Shown: piece after piece, positions 22,486 to 35,250 of the stretch
Position numbering within the stretch: the first letter of the stretch is position 1
How the letters are laid out: every line of letters starts with the position of its first letter
Origin: Nansenia antarctica
Lineage: Eukaryota; Chordata; Actinopteri; Argentiniformes; Microstomatidae
Length of the DNA stretch: 64,000 nucleotides
Reading direction: 5' to 3'
NCBI GenBank assembly: GCA_963989245.1
Contig: OZ022355.1
Location: forward strand, 24,806,809-24,870,808
Notes under the pieces: generated by a model
The model's input: the letters and a program-made list of their open reading frames with translations, nothing else
Database searches by the model: none
What the model was told of the DNA's origin: nothing
Made by a program: the position numbers and the translations under genes

Positions 22486-22562
22486 CTAAAAACTAATGTT
22501 CATTGATTGATGGTCGTAATGAAAACAAATGCGGTCATAGTCAACAGAAATAAATAATTTAC

Positions 22563-25500
22563 CCCTCTCACGCCAGAGCCCCTCCTCTCTCTGTCCTTCT
22601 CCACCCCCATGTCTACGTCGACCTCAGAGTCTCCCCCCTTCTCTCCCCCCTCCCTGCTGCTCTTCTTCCTGAGGACAGCACACTGTTGCCATAGTGACAG
22701 GAGGTCAGGGTGGAGGTGAGCTGTGTTAGGGAAGAGGGTAAGGAGGGGTGGGGGTGGGGGCAAAGAGAAGATAAGCAAACTTATCTTATCTTAATCGTAG
22801 TGATCTACGTATGTGATAGCTCTCTCTAAAAATCCAATCTCTCTTTCCATCCATCCACCCATCCGTCCAGTCGTCCCTTCCTGGGTCCATCTATCCATCA
22901 TGGACTGAACTGCATGCTTCCTCCCTAGACCACTGATGTCCACCAACTCACAATATATCATCATTATCATCTGCGGTGGCATATATACGCTGGGAAAGAG
23001 CCATTATGTCTACCTCTGGGTACGCTGAAACGTCGAACCTTGTCATCCAAGTTTCTCTCAGCAGAGGTATGAGATACTCACGGCAGGCGGGGGCGCTGAA
23101 GAGCTCTTCGGGGGCGACCGTGGACCGGGAGGCGGGGTCTATCAGCACCTTGGACTGGGAGAGAGAGACAGCAACACTAGGCAAAGAGGTCAACTACACT
23201 TCCTCAAGCACGGATCACCAATAGGCGGCCCGCAGGCCAGATCCGGCCACTCTATAATGTGCAGCTTTATCACACAGCACAATGCCACAGATGTCGCCAG
23301 TCTTGAGGGAGCGTGCAATTGGCATGCTGACTCCAGGAATGTCCACCAGAGCTGTTGCCGGTGAATTGAAAATTAATTTCTCTACCATAAACCATCTCCA
23401 AAGTCGTTTCCAATTCCAATTCTCGGACACACCTTTGGAGACGGCTTATGGTAAAGAAATTAACATTCAATTCACGGGCAACAGCCCTGGTGATCATTCC
23501 TGCCAATTGCACGCTCCCTCAAAACCTGTGACAGCTGTGGCATTGTGCTATGTGATAAAACGGCACATTTTAGAGTGGCCTTTTATTGTGACCAGCCTAC
23601 TGAACAGTACTTCCTTAAAACAAAACCAAAAAAATCTATTTAGATACCCAGACAAAGATACTTGACTGATTTGAAGAATCAATTCTTCAATGAATTCCTC
23701 TGGTGCCTGGTAGGAGGGTGGGTGGTCTTACCAGGGGCATGGTCTCAGCAAGAGGGTCCTTGATCTGCAACTGCATTGCCTCCATGGAGATCTGCGTGTG
23801 AGGGTCGGCGAAAACAAGCTGTCGCCTGCGACCCAGTCTCTTAGGAGAGGGGACAACTTCGGGGAGCTAGGTGTCGGAGAGAAGGAGGTGGATGTAGCGG
23901 CAGAGTGGAGGAGGGAGAGAGGGATGTTAGAGGTAGAGAGGAGAGAAAGGATGTAGAGGCAGAAAGAAGGAGAGAGAGGATGTAGAGGCAGAGAGAAGGA
24001 AGGAGAGGATGTAGAGGCAGAGAGAAGGAAGGAGAGGATGTAGAGGCAGAGAGAAGGAGGGAGGATGTAGAGGCAGAGAGAAGGAAGGAGAGGATGTAGA
24101 GGCAGAGAGGAGGGAGGATGTAGAGGCAGAGAGAAGGAAGGAGAGGATGTAGAGGCAGAGAGAAGGAGGACGAGGAGGAGGGAGAGGCAGAGAGAAGGAG
24201 GGGATCAGGAGATATTTCGGTCCCACTTTATTTTGCAGAACAGAAATCACCAGGCAGGCATTTACTTATTACGGTAAAAAATAAAAATAAATCTACAAAC
24301 AAAGCTGTGTGTATGCATGGTTGATGAATGAGGCCTATTGAGACACTACAGCGGGTCTGTGACGGTAATAGTATAAGCATGTAACTGGCGGTTATGGGTC
24401 TCGACCGTGAAAAGAAATAAACAACCGTCAACCACTTTATCACATGAATTTCCGCCTATCTATCAAACTGTCTCCACCCCCTCTAGCACACTCTCTCCCT
24501 TCTAGCCCTTCCAATCCTCTCCAACCTGACATTTTTTGTTAATTTGTAATAATTGTAATAATAATAAAAAATACAATTACTAATAATAAAGTGTTAGTAT
24601 TATAAAGTGTTATTTAAGTTATTGGAATGTTTGTGTCCGGGTAGAAGACTGGAAATCTGGAAATTAATAAACAAGGTTCTTTATTCACGATGTGTCCTAT
24701 TCTCCAAAAAAGAAAAGTGCTTCCTATTTTCTTTCACTGTGCTCACCGCATAACTCACTGGGAACTTCAGAGTGATTATCTGGTACATCATTATTGTGAC
24801 GGTAAGACTGTGTGTATATAAGGTACATTATTATTGTGACGGTAAGACTGTGTATTGTGACATCCCTCTCACTGCTACACATAAGCCGGGGGTTCAGCAC
24901 CTGGGAAAGCACCCCGGGCCCCTAGACAGTGTGGTCAACGGGAGGTACTGTCCGTTCGCGCAGCTGTCCCCGGCGACGGCGAACCCCCCGCATAAAGAGG
25001 GGAAAGGAACCTATGGAGAGGGAGAACTACGTCTACGCCAGACACGACAGATACGGGTGAGAGCCGGCCTCCGGCGTGAACAATTTTATCCAAATATGAT
25101 AACGGCTGTATTCATGTGACAGACCGAGAGCACGGAGGAGAGAGGGACGGAATACCCCTGAACCACGGAGTCGGAGCCAGAGCACCGGATGAAACACTAT
25201 CGACCGAACGCTGCGCAGATGTGTCCCTCCGGTGGAGGGACCATTGGTTATTCACCCTTTACAATCCTAAGTTGGACGGGCAGAGCCCCCCCTACCTTCA
25301 GTTAGGAATAAATATGCCGGTAATGGCCAATTGGTCTCCTTGTTTCATTCCGCCTCTAGCTCGTGTGTGCAAATCCCCACGGTCTCAGTGAGAGGGTTAT
25401 CACAGTATATTAGGGGTGGGACAAAGTACGCACGCGCGTTGTTGAACAGAAGTGACCCAACTACGTTGAAGATGATGAATGGCTGAAATGGCGGAAAGCG

Positions 25501-25828
25501 GGGAAAAACAAATATGAAATGCACCTCTACCCTACAAATCGAAAGTCTGGGACCATTATATGTCAAAGCTAGGCTTCCTTTTAACTCCACGAGGGCTACG
25601 ACTATTACCAAGTCTATTGCTGGGTTTATCCGCAAGGACCTTTGCCCGTACAGTGTAGTCGAAAACTAAGGTTTCCCGCCGAATGCCGCTAACACTGGCA
25701 CCAATATATGAAATACTGTGTTGAAAATATTTTACTGGCCCGTTTCCTTGTCCAGCAGCCACACACTGTCCCCCACCACCACCGTGTCCTTCAGCCTGGA
25801 CGTACACGTACACATGCACATGCACGTG

Positions 25829-25870
<42 letters not shown>

Positions 25871-28800
25871 GGTGGGTACTATCTTAATAACCATCTAGCT
25901 TCCTCATTTATTGTAATCAGAAAACACACACAACAAAAATTAAGAAAAAAAAGAAGACAGTTCAAGGTGCCTAGCTGGACTTGAACAGTGACCACAGCCC
26001 TTGTGGCAGTAAGATCAGCCTGTGAAAGGGTCCCAGGGGACTTACTGGTCAATAGATGTCATGGCTCCCTCCTGGTCCCTTGTTCTCTCCCTCTCTCCCT
26101 CTCTCTCCCTTTCCCTCTCCTCAATCTCTGTGTCTGTCACACACACACACACACACCTTTTCACTCCTTTCACGCTAACAAATGTCCATATCGATCGCCT
26201 GTCATTACTTAGAGAATCCTACTATCCTCTCTCATCTCTCTTACCCCCGTAGAATTGGTCTTGCTGCTCCAGAAGCAAGTCGATCTCTCTGCCTGTGGCT
26301 TCAGGTAGCTCCGCTCCCTCAAACTGATGGAGAGAGACAGGGAGAGAGAGATAAGTAACCATAAAAAACCCAGCTCAACACTCTTGTCTTGAGCCATTCA
26401 GTGGGGAACAGTATTCTTACGTCAACATCAATGAAATACAACATCAAAATATAAAACACAATTTTGGATAAAAACAGTGTTAATAACTGAGTGAATCTTG
26501 ATTTATCAGCACAGTCTATGGCGGTGGTGGGTAAGGCTAAAACGTTCATCCTATGTTATTTGGCATTCAGGAGACCTGTAAAGAATGGGATGGGTAATGT
26601 TTTGTATCTTGCTATTCTTGTTTTGGGGATCTGGAGTTGGGTACTGTTTCTGGTTTGGCGATTTGATATTTGGGCTCTGGTAGGTGGCAGCCAGGTTCTG
26701 AGGGGGGAATTCAGACGACCCAATGCAAAGTCCTTGCACAGTGTATTTCTTCTGTCTTAAGTATGTTGCATCAGGTAAGGGACTACTGTTGTTATCAGGC
26801 CAAGAACCCACAGGTCTGAAAAAAAAAGCAATATCTTACAATGTTGGCTACCGCGAATACTTGAAATTGCCTATTTGGGAGTGCAATTATTCACATTATG
26901 ATTTTATTACTAGTGACTAGTAGTGACCACTACTAGGCCACATATGTGACATGTTATAATGCTTTGATCCTCATATGTAATGATCAGACTTTTCTTTAGA
27001 AAAATGTGAATACAATTCCTCGTTGTTGAAAAATAAATGACACATCACTAGTCAACTAACGCAGCTTGTTTTGTGAGCCTGCTAAGTATTGTCATAGTTA
27101 ACTAGGTAGCAGTGGGGATTACTCACCGAATCCATTGCGTTGCAGTATTTTGGCTTGACTAGCGATTTGTGTTGTGATTCTCAACAATGTTGAAACGTAG
27201 TTCCGTGTTTCAAAAGAAAAGTCAGAACATTTTGACTGGTCGCCGATATGAGGACCAAAGCATTAGAATGTGTCACATAAAGTTGCTGGTGAAAAGGTCT
27301 GTATGTCGGCGATTCTCACGTCACGCAAATGACCTTTTTTTAATATACCGGTATATAAATGTGAAGTGTTGAAGTGTTGAAGAGCCCACTCGATATAATA
27401 ATAATAATAATAACTTGCTTTATTCATTATATAATCATAATTTAATTATTGAGTCATTTAAAGGCAATATTTAAAAGATGGGTTTTTAGTCTTGACTTGA
27501 AAATATTTGCTGAGGTTATAACAAACAACAGTTTGTTACTTATGATTTGTGAATTGTATTCACTACATCCTCTGCCATGGACTACTAGGTAAGTGATAGA
27601 TGGCTTGTAAACAAACTTACGTTTTAGGACGTGTGCAAAAGCAAGGACTGTGTGATCATCTAATTATGTGGAGTTATGTGTCTTTAGCATGTTGATGTTC
27701 AATCAGCATGTTGTGATGCTACAAATGCAATTAGGTGTTCATAGTGATGTTCCTTGCTAGCTACTAGCAACTGTTTTGCGTGTGTTTTGATTCAGAGCGT
27801 CTTTCTCCGGTATTTGGTTTGAGGGGTACCAACCTTCAAATAAGCATATCTTCTTCAACTAGATTTCAGATGTCAATGTATGACACATCGTTTGAAAGCT
27901 TACAATCTGCACTTTCATAATATGGAAAAACAGTTCAAACGAATGAATTTCAAAAGGACAATTTTCGATGCTAATCCAAGAACCCTCTCCCAGGCCCACG
28001 CCTTCACCTGAGTGGTCACCATGACCGGCTCCGTCTCTTTCAGGGTGATGGCTTCTGGCGTGGATTTAAAACCTGAGGTGAGAGGGACATAGAGACAAGA
28101 GAAGGAAAAGAAAAAAGGGAGAGTGGAGGAAAAGTACCAACGTTAGAGACGCTGATCTCTTGGTGAAGATTTGTCATCTGATCTCAATAACAGACTATGT
28201 TTTAGCCCTGTCCGGAAGCAACGGTGTGCCCTTGAAACTCATAAAGATCTTTAGAGGATTGTACAAGTGGAAGCAATATACCTATTCCATTCTGTCACAT
28301 CCACACGTGCTTATATTAGGGGGGGGGGCAACTCTAACATGTCTTATTATCTTTCTAGCGGAAACTTCAGGTGATTATTTTGACCTTATTCCCACTTTCT
28401 GTTTCAGTCTGTGTCTTTTTTTTTGCAACTCGAGAAAGAAGCTTCTTGTAGAGTTGCAACTAGTAGAGGTTGGCTATGAATTGACTCACCCTCCCCCTCC
28501 GATGCGGTTCTGGAACTGACCACTGGAGAGCGCTGTGTAGTCACAGCCGCCATAATCTGCCATGGCTGGGGAAGTAACAGAATCGCCATAAAACAAGGTC
28601 AATCAATGTACCACCTTTTCTGTGTGCTAAGCCTTAGAATAATGCTTTGTAAATACATTTGATGAATCAACAGAGAATTTGAATTCTAACTCTAATTAAA
28701 GTAGAGGAAATGTTTTGTTGTTGGTTAACGTTGAAAGTACCTGAGGGATCCTGTAGGGACTGGGGAGCTGGTCTCCTGAGCCCATCACACCAAAGAAGGG

Positions 28801-31800
28801 GTCTGGAGCCCCCTCAGCCTCCTCCAGAAGGAACAGGGAATCAGCCACGTTCAGGGCTAGTCTGGGACACAAAAGGGCCAATGTTAAATGCAAAATGGCT
28901 GCTATGCATTGCCCAGGTGGGTCTGACACATAGGCAGGGAGTGGGGTGAGATGTCCTCATACTAGAGCATAAGTGTAAGCATAGTTACAAGCTTATGTTT
29001 GAGTTTATGGTTAGACCGAGGCTACAGGTATTATAGGCTGCTCATCCGGTTAGACTGAAACGTTATCCCTAACCAAACATAAACTTACTGTATACCTAAC
29101 CACAACCTTTACCCTGATGATAACAATTTCTTACAGTAAGCGTGTTGTGTTTCTTGGTTACGGGACTGATCTTTATTTATGATGGGGGTGTTACACGGAT
29201 GGATTTAACCTCAAAAATACCAAAATTGACGACCCCTTACGTAAAATATATTTCCGCATAGCCCTCGGATACTTGAAAAACATACATTGGCTCTCCCCCT
29301 ACAAAGATGAATGATTAAAACACAGTGGTGTTGCCACACGCTGTAAACATTTCAAGGCAAATTAAACTATATATTTAGTAATGATAGAGTAACTACTTTT
29401 GATCGACAACACTATTGTTGTTAAAACTAAAGCAAAAGTGAAAGCGTTATGATGTTCCTCTGTGAATTTTGACAAGAATAAACGTGAGTCGGGTTGTGAT
29501 CATGCAACCCAGCTCCATACTGTTCAAGAGTCCTGGGGAGAACCCTGCTGTCCATAGTGCCGTCATTTCAGCTAAACAGCTATTACAGAATCATTGGCGA
29601 TTCATAATCTATATTTTGTACATTTCATGCAATTCCACAGCAACATTTATAAACACTGGAGAAAAACCTGCCATCCTGCATCAATTTAGTGCCATACCAA
29701 GGGCCTATATTTCACATTGAAAGAGTCAGTGTTGCACACAAGATCTAGATCGATCAAGTGTTTCATAGGCACTACTACACACATGAAATTAACATAGTAT
29801 ATGTTGTTTTTGATTAAATAATTTTCGAATACTTGACTGTTAAATGCCGACCCACATACCTCCCGAGGGAATTCAACGCGGTGTACATAACATCTGTTTA
29901 CATCGCACCTAGCGCAGATGCTAGCTTAGCATTGGCGCGGCTACATGACGTCATCAGTGGTGGACAGAGCGCGGACCCACAGGCAGTACATATAATCGCC
30001 GGGGACTTTAATCATGCTGACCTGAAGGTAGTACTACCCAAGTTCTATCAGCACGTTAAATGTGCAACAAGAGGAGAAAAAACACTGGACAAGGTATACA
30101 CCAACATCAAGCTTGCTTACAAGGCTAGACCGCTAGCTCATCTAGGCATGTCTGACCATGTGTCAATCCTCCTGATCCCAGCCTACACTCCCATGAGGAA
30201 AAGTGCTCCCATCAACACTTCTGTTGTACGACAGGTGTCCGAACAGAATTATTTGATCGATACTCCTAACCGTAGACAGTCTACACAACTTTGTCACATA
30301 AACTCATTAAAATGTTATTATTTGTATTTTTGATTAATCTAGTTAAGTTATGCTGTAATCTGGGAAACAGAATTTACAGAGACCTTTTTAGTAGGCCTCT
30401 GTTTTAAGGGGGGGGTGTGACGATCCACACCAGAACCTATAGTGGGCGCTATTACACCTGTCCGGTCTACCTTCTCTCTGTGTTCCAGATTGGCTCAGGT
30501 GTGGGTGATGATGCTAAACCTAACCCTGACCCTAATCCTTGCGATCGTTCTGGCTTGTAGGGCCTAACCCTAACCCTAGGGACCCCAGGGGGGGTCCGTA
30601 CTTTAGCCTTGTGAGAGGAAGGGGAATTAGCTCAAACACACAAAACGAGCGGCTCTTCAGATTTGCGATGACCCAACACTCGTTGTTGGTCAGTGGTCCA
30701 CTGAACGAATACTACTGTGTATTTCCACCGTATTTCATATTTAGTAACATGTAAGCAAAAAACTAAGTTGTCAGAAGCAGGATTTGAACCCATGACTCCA
30801 GATGAGATTGCAACCTGAACCCAGTAACTAATATAGAGTTCTGTATATACCGTGGTAATATGATTCATTCGCGTATTATAATTATAATTTTTTACCGCGT
30901 AAAGGTTTGCCAAATTAACCGCGATCATTAACGAATAAACTAATATTTCCCTTTTTAGCTTTGAGAACTTCTGAGAAGTACGGCTAAAACAAACCCTTTA
31001 CTCTGAGGCCCTGTCCACACCTATACGTCTTTTTGATAAACGTGGATTTTTATATTCGTTTTGGGGGGTTCGTCCAGACGCAAACAAGTTTTTGCCCTCT
31101 GAAAACGAAGATGTTTAAAAACGCCTGCCAGAGTGAAGATGTTTAAAAACGCTGTATATTCGCCGTATATTTTTGACGTGTGGACGAGATAGACGGAGCT
31201 TTTTGTATTCGTCACGTCATCATGCGCGTAGATTTCTATGATCATGCGCACTGCAGCTGTTTGCTGTTCCCTCCAACGTCATATCATGGCACCAGTAACT
31301 ACTATGTTTACAACAGGCAACGGTGTTCGAGGCTACACAAGCGAGGAAAATGGATGTGAACAAAGTGCTTCTAGTTCTTTCACTGTTAACTGGACTTTTA
31401 ACCTGTTTACAGATAAATGCACAGTTAATGATCGAGAACATTGAGAGACAGAGGCGTCTGATTGGCCAGCGGGGCTATGGGGATAATATTATATCGCCGA
31501 CTACTGGTGTGGAATGCTCAATGACAGCGTTTATATTGCGTTCATGCGTATGCATGTGGACACAGACATTGTTTATAAACATGCTGGTGTGGACGGTCAT
31601 ATTTTTATATACGAAAAACGTTTATCAAAAAAACGTATTGTGTGGATATAGCCTGAGTGTGTTGAGGGGAGACGATGGTAAATGCCTACTCTGGGGCAGG
31701 TGTGTGGGTAACATTGTGTATGTGTAAGCGTGCATGTATGATGTGTGTCCCCTGACCTGTCAGGCTCAGGCAAGTCGATGCTTATGTGTATCTTGGAGCG

Positions 31801-33620
31801 CAGCAGGCGCTCGATGGTCTGCTGAATCTCATCTGGAAAAGAGCAGGGAAGTTACTACAGTATATCATGAGGTCAAGGTACTGTGTGACATCACATTCAT
31901 TTTACAGGCTGCACAGTTACCGTGGTGATTCTGCGTGGGTGACCTGGAAGATGATGTGATTCTGCATCTACAGTACCATCGCAACTAACTTTGCTGAAGT
32001 GTTTATGGTTTGCTGTTTATGGTTTGCTGCATTCTGCGGTGGAGGAGGTCATAAATCTGACAGTTTGGCTGGTAACAATGGCCAGACAAAGATAAACTAC
32101 TACTACGAATTAATTCTGCTAAAAGGTAATAAAATAAAAGGTATTATTGTGTACCAGAGTGTTTTGAAGAGATGGTAAGCCTCATCCTTTAGTGAGTTGT
32201 ATCTACCTCTAACGACAATGTGCTGCATGTGCTGTGTTTTATCAATGAGTGTGTATGGAGGTGAGTGCGTGTAGTAGTAGGTCCTGTGGCTTTGGTGGTT
32301 TGCATTTCAGATCAACCAGTGCCCTTCACTGTGCAGCTGTCAGACCTGATGTATTACTTTACCTTACTCTTATTTCTGTGTGTATCGACAGCAGTTCTTT
32401 CCACAATGACATTTGTTATGCCCTTCATTTCAGGGCATAACATGCCCTGCCTTCCCCCAGCCCCACTCCCTCCCTCCCTCCCTCTCTCACCCAGAAGAAA
32501 AGCACACTGGCGGTGGTAGACGATGACTACGCCGTACTGGAGCTGGGAAGACAGGTAGAGGGAGAAGCGGGGCCGGGGGAGGCCTGGTTGGAGGGGAGGC
32601 ACCCGCACCATCATATAGTCCATGATGTCATCACTAGGATCAACGTGACACATATCAGACACACACCCATCAAAGATTCTGATCTAAAGCACCAGTGTGT
32701 GACCTTCAGACCTGGGTCAAATACTATTTGAAATCCTTTCAAATACTTGAGCGTTTACTTGAGCCTGTCTGGAGTCCCTGAATGGCATGATTTGCACTTT
32801 TGGGGATTATTCAACAATGGTTCAATTGCTCCAGGCGCCATCAGTCAAGCACAGATATTTGAAATATAACATGTTATTTAAACCTATGTCTGGTGGCCTC
32901 ATGCTGTACTGTAAAGTCTGACACACAATGTACATCATTAAGCATTTAGCAGATGCCTTTATCCAAAGCGACTTACACAAATACATTTGTCTGAAGTAAG
33001 TGAATCATCTATGCATCAGTCATTACAAGAAAGTAATCTATGCTATGACCAGGGGCCATTGGCAGTTACAATGCAGGACAGGTAAGATGTAGTCTGAAGA
33101 GATCAGAAAGGTCTGTACAAGAATTAGTACTGCTGTGACAGAAGTTTCAATAAAACCATAATGCTAAATCAATACCTCGTATTCCCTCAGACAGCAGAGG
33201 GGATGGGGGTGGGGGGGTTACATACCATGTTTTCCCAACATTGACCTTCAGAAGCTCCCTGCGTGTTATTCTGGTTCCTTTCGTGGCTGCCAACCTAAAA
33301 CCACCCAGATGTAACAGCCAACAGCATTGTAACATCAGGGTTCTTCCCAAAGAATGTAAGCGGTATTACATACAAATACATATCCAGCTATTCCTCACAG
33401 GTTGAACTGAAAAGGTGCAGGCTTCAGTTTCCAGTTGAGTTATATGAGCACGATACACCAAGATCCCTTTCAGTGAGGTTTTTATCAGAAGCTAGCTACA
33501 GAGGTAACTTGTTAGCATCAAGCTAAACTCTTAGCTAGCTAGCTACATGTTGTCATGGACTTACCAAATGGTGGAAAAGCAGCCACTGCGACGTCGAAGA
33601 ACATTTGGATAATAAAACAT
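22563..33620 (-). CDS. rec8: Meiotic cohesin kleisin REC8 (right copy, 3' end missing)
   Basis: REC8 replaces RAD21 in meiotic cohesin and is cut by separase at anaphase. Exons by GT/AG and phase: 1 (33565-33620, MFYYPNVLRRRSGCFSTIW), 2 (33226-33294, LAATKGTRITRRELLKVNVG), 3 (32491-32633, VRVPPLQPGLPRPRFSLYL), 4 (31757-31832, DEIQQTIERLLRSKIHISID), 5 (28741-28861), 6 (28490-28565), 7 (28008-28072), 8 (26245-26323), 10 (23732-23866, RRRQLVFADPHTQIS), 11 (23082-23154, RSTVAPEELFSAPAC) and 12 (22563-22720, HPDLLSLWQQCAVLRKK). These follow vertebrate REC8 in order, including the kleisin N-domain that binds SMC3. Exon 9 is deleted (remnant at about 25740-25800). Splicing 8 to 10 shifts frame and stops quickly. 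No winged-helix C-terminal exons (SMC1-binding) were found. Either this is a pseudogene or the assembly is rearranged. Confidence 0.88.
23230..23610. mobile_element. Palindromic Tc1-derived mini-element
   Basis: Two inverted arms (about 23249-23340 and 23490-23582) both encode the start of a fish Tc1 transposase. The plus strand reads SPVLRERAIGMLTPGMSTRA and then VAGELKINFSTINHLQ, a helix-turn-helix; the minus strand repeats it degenerately. The left duplicate keeps only the right arm (8771-8950), where the composite transposon cuts in. Confidence 0.7.
29828..30250 (+). mobile_element. LINE endonuclease fragment
   Basis: The plus-strand frame at 29833-30333 has the APE-type endonuclease motifs of L2-like ORF2 proteins: IIAGDFNHADLKVVLPKFYQ, then TLDKVYTNIK and LAHLGMSDHVSILLIPAY. 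GDFNH and SDH are active-site motifs. It has no reverse transcriptase and is cut at both ends. It lies just upstream of the LTR remnant, in the gap that differs between the duplicates. Confidence 0.75.
30409..30515 (+). mobile_element. 3' end of an LTR retrotransposon: polypurine tract and partial LTR
   Basis: AAGGGGGGGG immediately precedes TGTGACGATCC, the LTR start seen in the solo LTR at 16604. This is the polypurine-tract arrangement that primes plus-strand synthesis in LTR retroelements. The LTR is cut after about 97 bp by a deletion into the telomere-like MITE. No coding region is left. Confidence 0.75.
30769..30828 (-). tRNA. tRNA-Leu 3'-half pseudogene (right copy)
   Basis: Paired copy of 17205-17264, with the same GGGTTCAAATCC T arm and TGCTTCTGACA acceptor end and no 5' half. 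Confidence 0.4.
31007..31653. mobile_element. Harbinger-like MITE
   Basis: Ends ggccctgtccacac and gtgtggatatagcc with a TGA duplication (31004-31006 and 31654-31656). The left duplicate has the uninterrupted site 'ctctgagtgtgttg' at 17440. A short plus-strand frame (MDVNKVLLVLSLLTGLLTC...) may be a transposase leftover. It inserted after the duplication. Confidence 0.65.
32935..33130 (-). repeat. Interspersed repeat in rec8 intron 2
   Basis: Begins 'catttagcagatgcctttatccaaagcgactta', the complement of the common fish LINE/SINE tail 'gtcgctttgaataaaagcg' seen at 34328. A related, longer copy is at 37340-37797. Confidence 0.5.
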
Positions 33621-34120
33621 TTCCTCACAAAAGTGCCAACGTTGCAAAGGAAACGGGGTTGATGGGTAGCTATCTCGGAATTAATTAATTGTTCCGGTTT
33701 CAAACTAGTTGCGATGATTCTCCTAAATCCCCTCAGGAAAGACCGCGAGTGAGGAGATTCCCGCTGTTGACAAAGACTGGCGGTTACGACTGGTTATTAC
33801 TGGTCCAATCAGCGATGAGATTACCTTCTGGTCCAATCAGATGTGAGATTACCTTTTGGGCAACCTGTTTTGACCAATTGCCTTTCTCTACTTGCCTTAG
33901 ATACAACAATCTAAATATCTGTGACTGTAACCAAAGTGATAATAATATATAGCATTCTGACTGTATAAAAACCTCTTTCGAAGTATTCTAATAATAGAGA
34001 AAATATCATTCAGTATTTTGTTCAGTATTCAACAATACTCAGTAATGGTTTTGCTTGCCAGAGATGCTTATCACCCAGTAACGTGCAGTGAGGTCATTGG
34101 CTGGGTAGGCAGTGAGCTAT
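33621..34120. promoter_or_regulatory. rec8: Presumed rec8 upstream region
   Basis: This is the stretch immediately 5' of the rec8 start codon (33620, minus strand). It has no TATA box at a convincing distance and two near-copies of 'ggtccaatcagatgagatt' (about 33810-33860) containing CCAAT. CCAAT boxes in either orientation are common promoter elements, but their function here is inferred only from position. Confidence 0.3.
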
Positions 34121-34249
34121 TTAAAAAAAAATCATGCGAGTAAACTCACTTCTTCAAGAAGTAGGCCTACTACCAGGATCCTCCCTGTTAAGCACCTATT
34201 GTATTGTTAGTTTGCTATTCTTCTCTATGCTATTGCTATATTGCTATAC

Positions 34250-34372
34250 TGTATTTTTAGTTTGCTATTCTTCATTTTGCCTTAAAAAAGCAGTACACTC
34301 CTACGTTAAATGCAATTATTGTAAGTCGCTTTGAATAAAAGCGTCGGCTAAATGACTGTAATGTAATGTAGG
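34250..34372 (+). mobile_element. LINE/SINE 3' tail
   Basis: 'gtaagtcgctttgaataaaagcgtcggctaaatgactgtaatgtaatgt' (34321-34372) is the widespread teleost 3' tail shared by a LINE family and the SINEs it mobilises. The upstream end is not defined. Confidence 0.55.
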
Positions 34373-34649
34373 CTAATATACTATACTATAAAGTCAATCA
34401 CATAGCCCATATATACTATACTATCAAATAGCTGGTCAAAAATGTCAAATGTATTGTTATCTCATAACTACACATAGCGTAGCGCAACAGCCTGTATGGC
34501 ATTGCCTACATTCACCTGCATCTCAACAGGATTTACAGCAGCACGCAAAACAGCTCAATGACAATATAAATTCACCTGCATCAACAACACAGGATCTACA
34601 GCATTTGAACCGGCACGCAATAGCCTCCATTATCTTAAGCATATGTAAC

Positions 34650-35250
34650 ATGCGTAGGCAAATGTGCGGCTAATTTCTCATCCTTTTCTGCCATCAAATG
34701 TAAAAGTTCAACATAATTCCCACGATTGATGGAGCTACTGCTCTCGTCGTTCCCCCGAAATGCTCATTCTTGTTTAGCAAGGTAGCATGTTGCATCAATT
34801 AGGCTTTTCAAGATTTCCCTGTTCTCCTTTACCTTTGCGTTGTGTGCAGTAACATGCAGCCGGTGCTGCTCATCCAGGGCCATGTCTATGCGACTTTTGC
34901 CAAAGGTTTTCAAGGCCATCTGAGAGTGGATGTGGGCTGTGGATTTTTCATGCTTCTCTAAAGCTCTTGGAAAATTGTTCAGGTCACAGTAGCCCCCTTT
35001 CACCCACACGCTGTCGCTAGACGAGAACAGTAGGCAAGGGAAGCAGAATAGCTTGTTAGCCTGGCTACATCCACACAGCCAGTCCTTTTTTTTGTACCAT
35101 TCTGTTTGAAATGTTCGTACAATCTTCTGTCCCTTCCTTTGGGTTAATTGAGATAGGTCAGGTGTTGCCCTCCCACCTCCCATTTTCAATCACATTTCGT
35201 TTTTGCTCAAAACTGAAGGTTGAAAATCTTTTTAACTGTTGGATATCCAT
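34650..35250 (-). pseudogene. hAT transposase N-terminus (MYM/TTF zinc-finger type), broken
   Basis: Starts MDIQQLKRFSTFSFEQKRN at 35250, then needs a frame change near 35180 to enter TPDLSQLTQRKGQKIVRTFQ. It continues through the TTF-type finger (DWLCGCSQANKLFCFPCLLF) and YCDLNNFPRALEKHEKSTAH. A TGA follows LAKQE (34765), after which the frame continues AFRGNDESSSSINRGN. The dimerisation and catalytic regions are missing. It is like the ZMYM1-like hAT proteins common in fish. Confidence 0.8.

Larger units (their letters stand above)
23495..31765 (+). repeat. Segmental duplication, right copy (rec8 body)
   Basis: Direct-orientation partner of 8771-17556. It includes the 28-bp minisatellite (23915-24195), the featureless paired block (24200-25735) and rec8 exons 5-8 and 10. 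Homology ends inside rec8 exon 4 at about 31765, where the right copy continues into exons 4-1. Confidence 0.9.
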
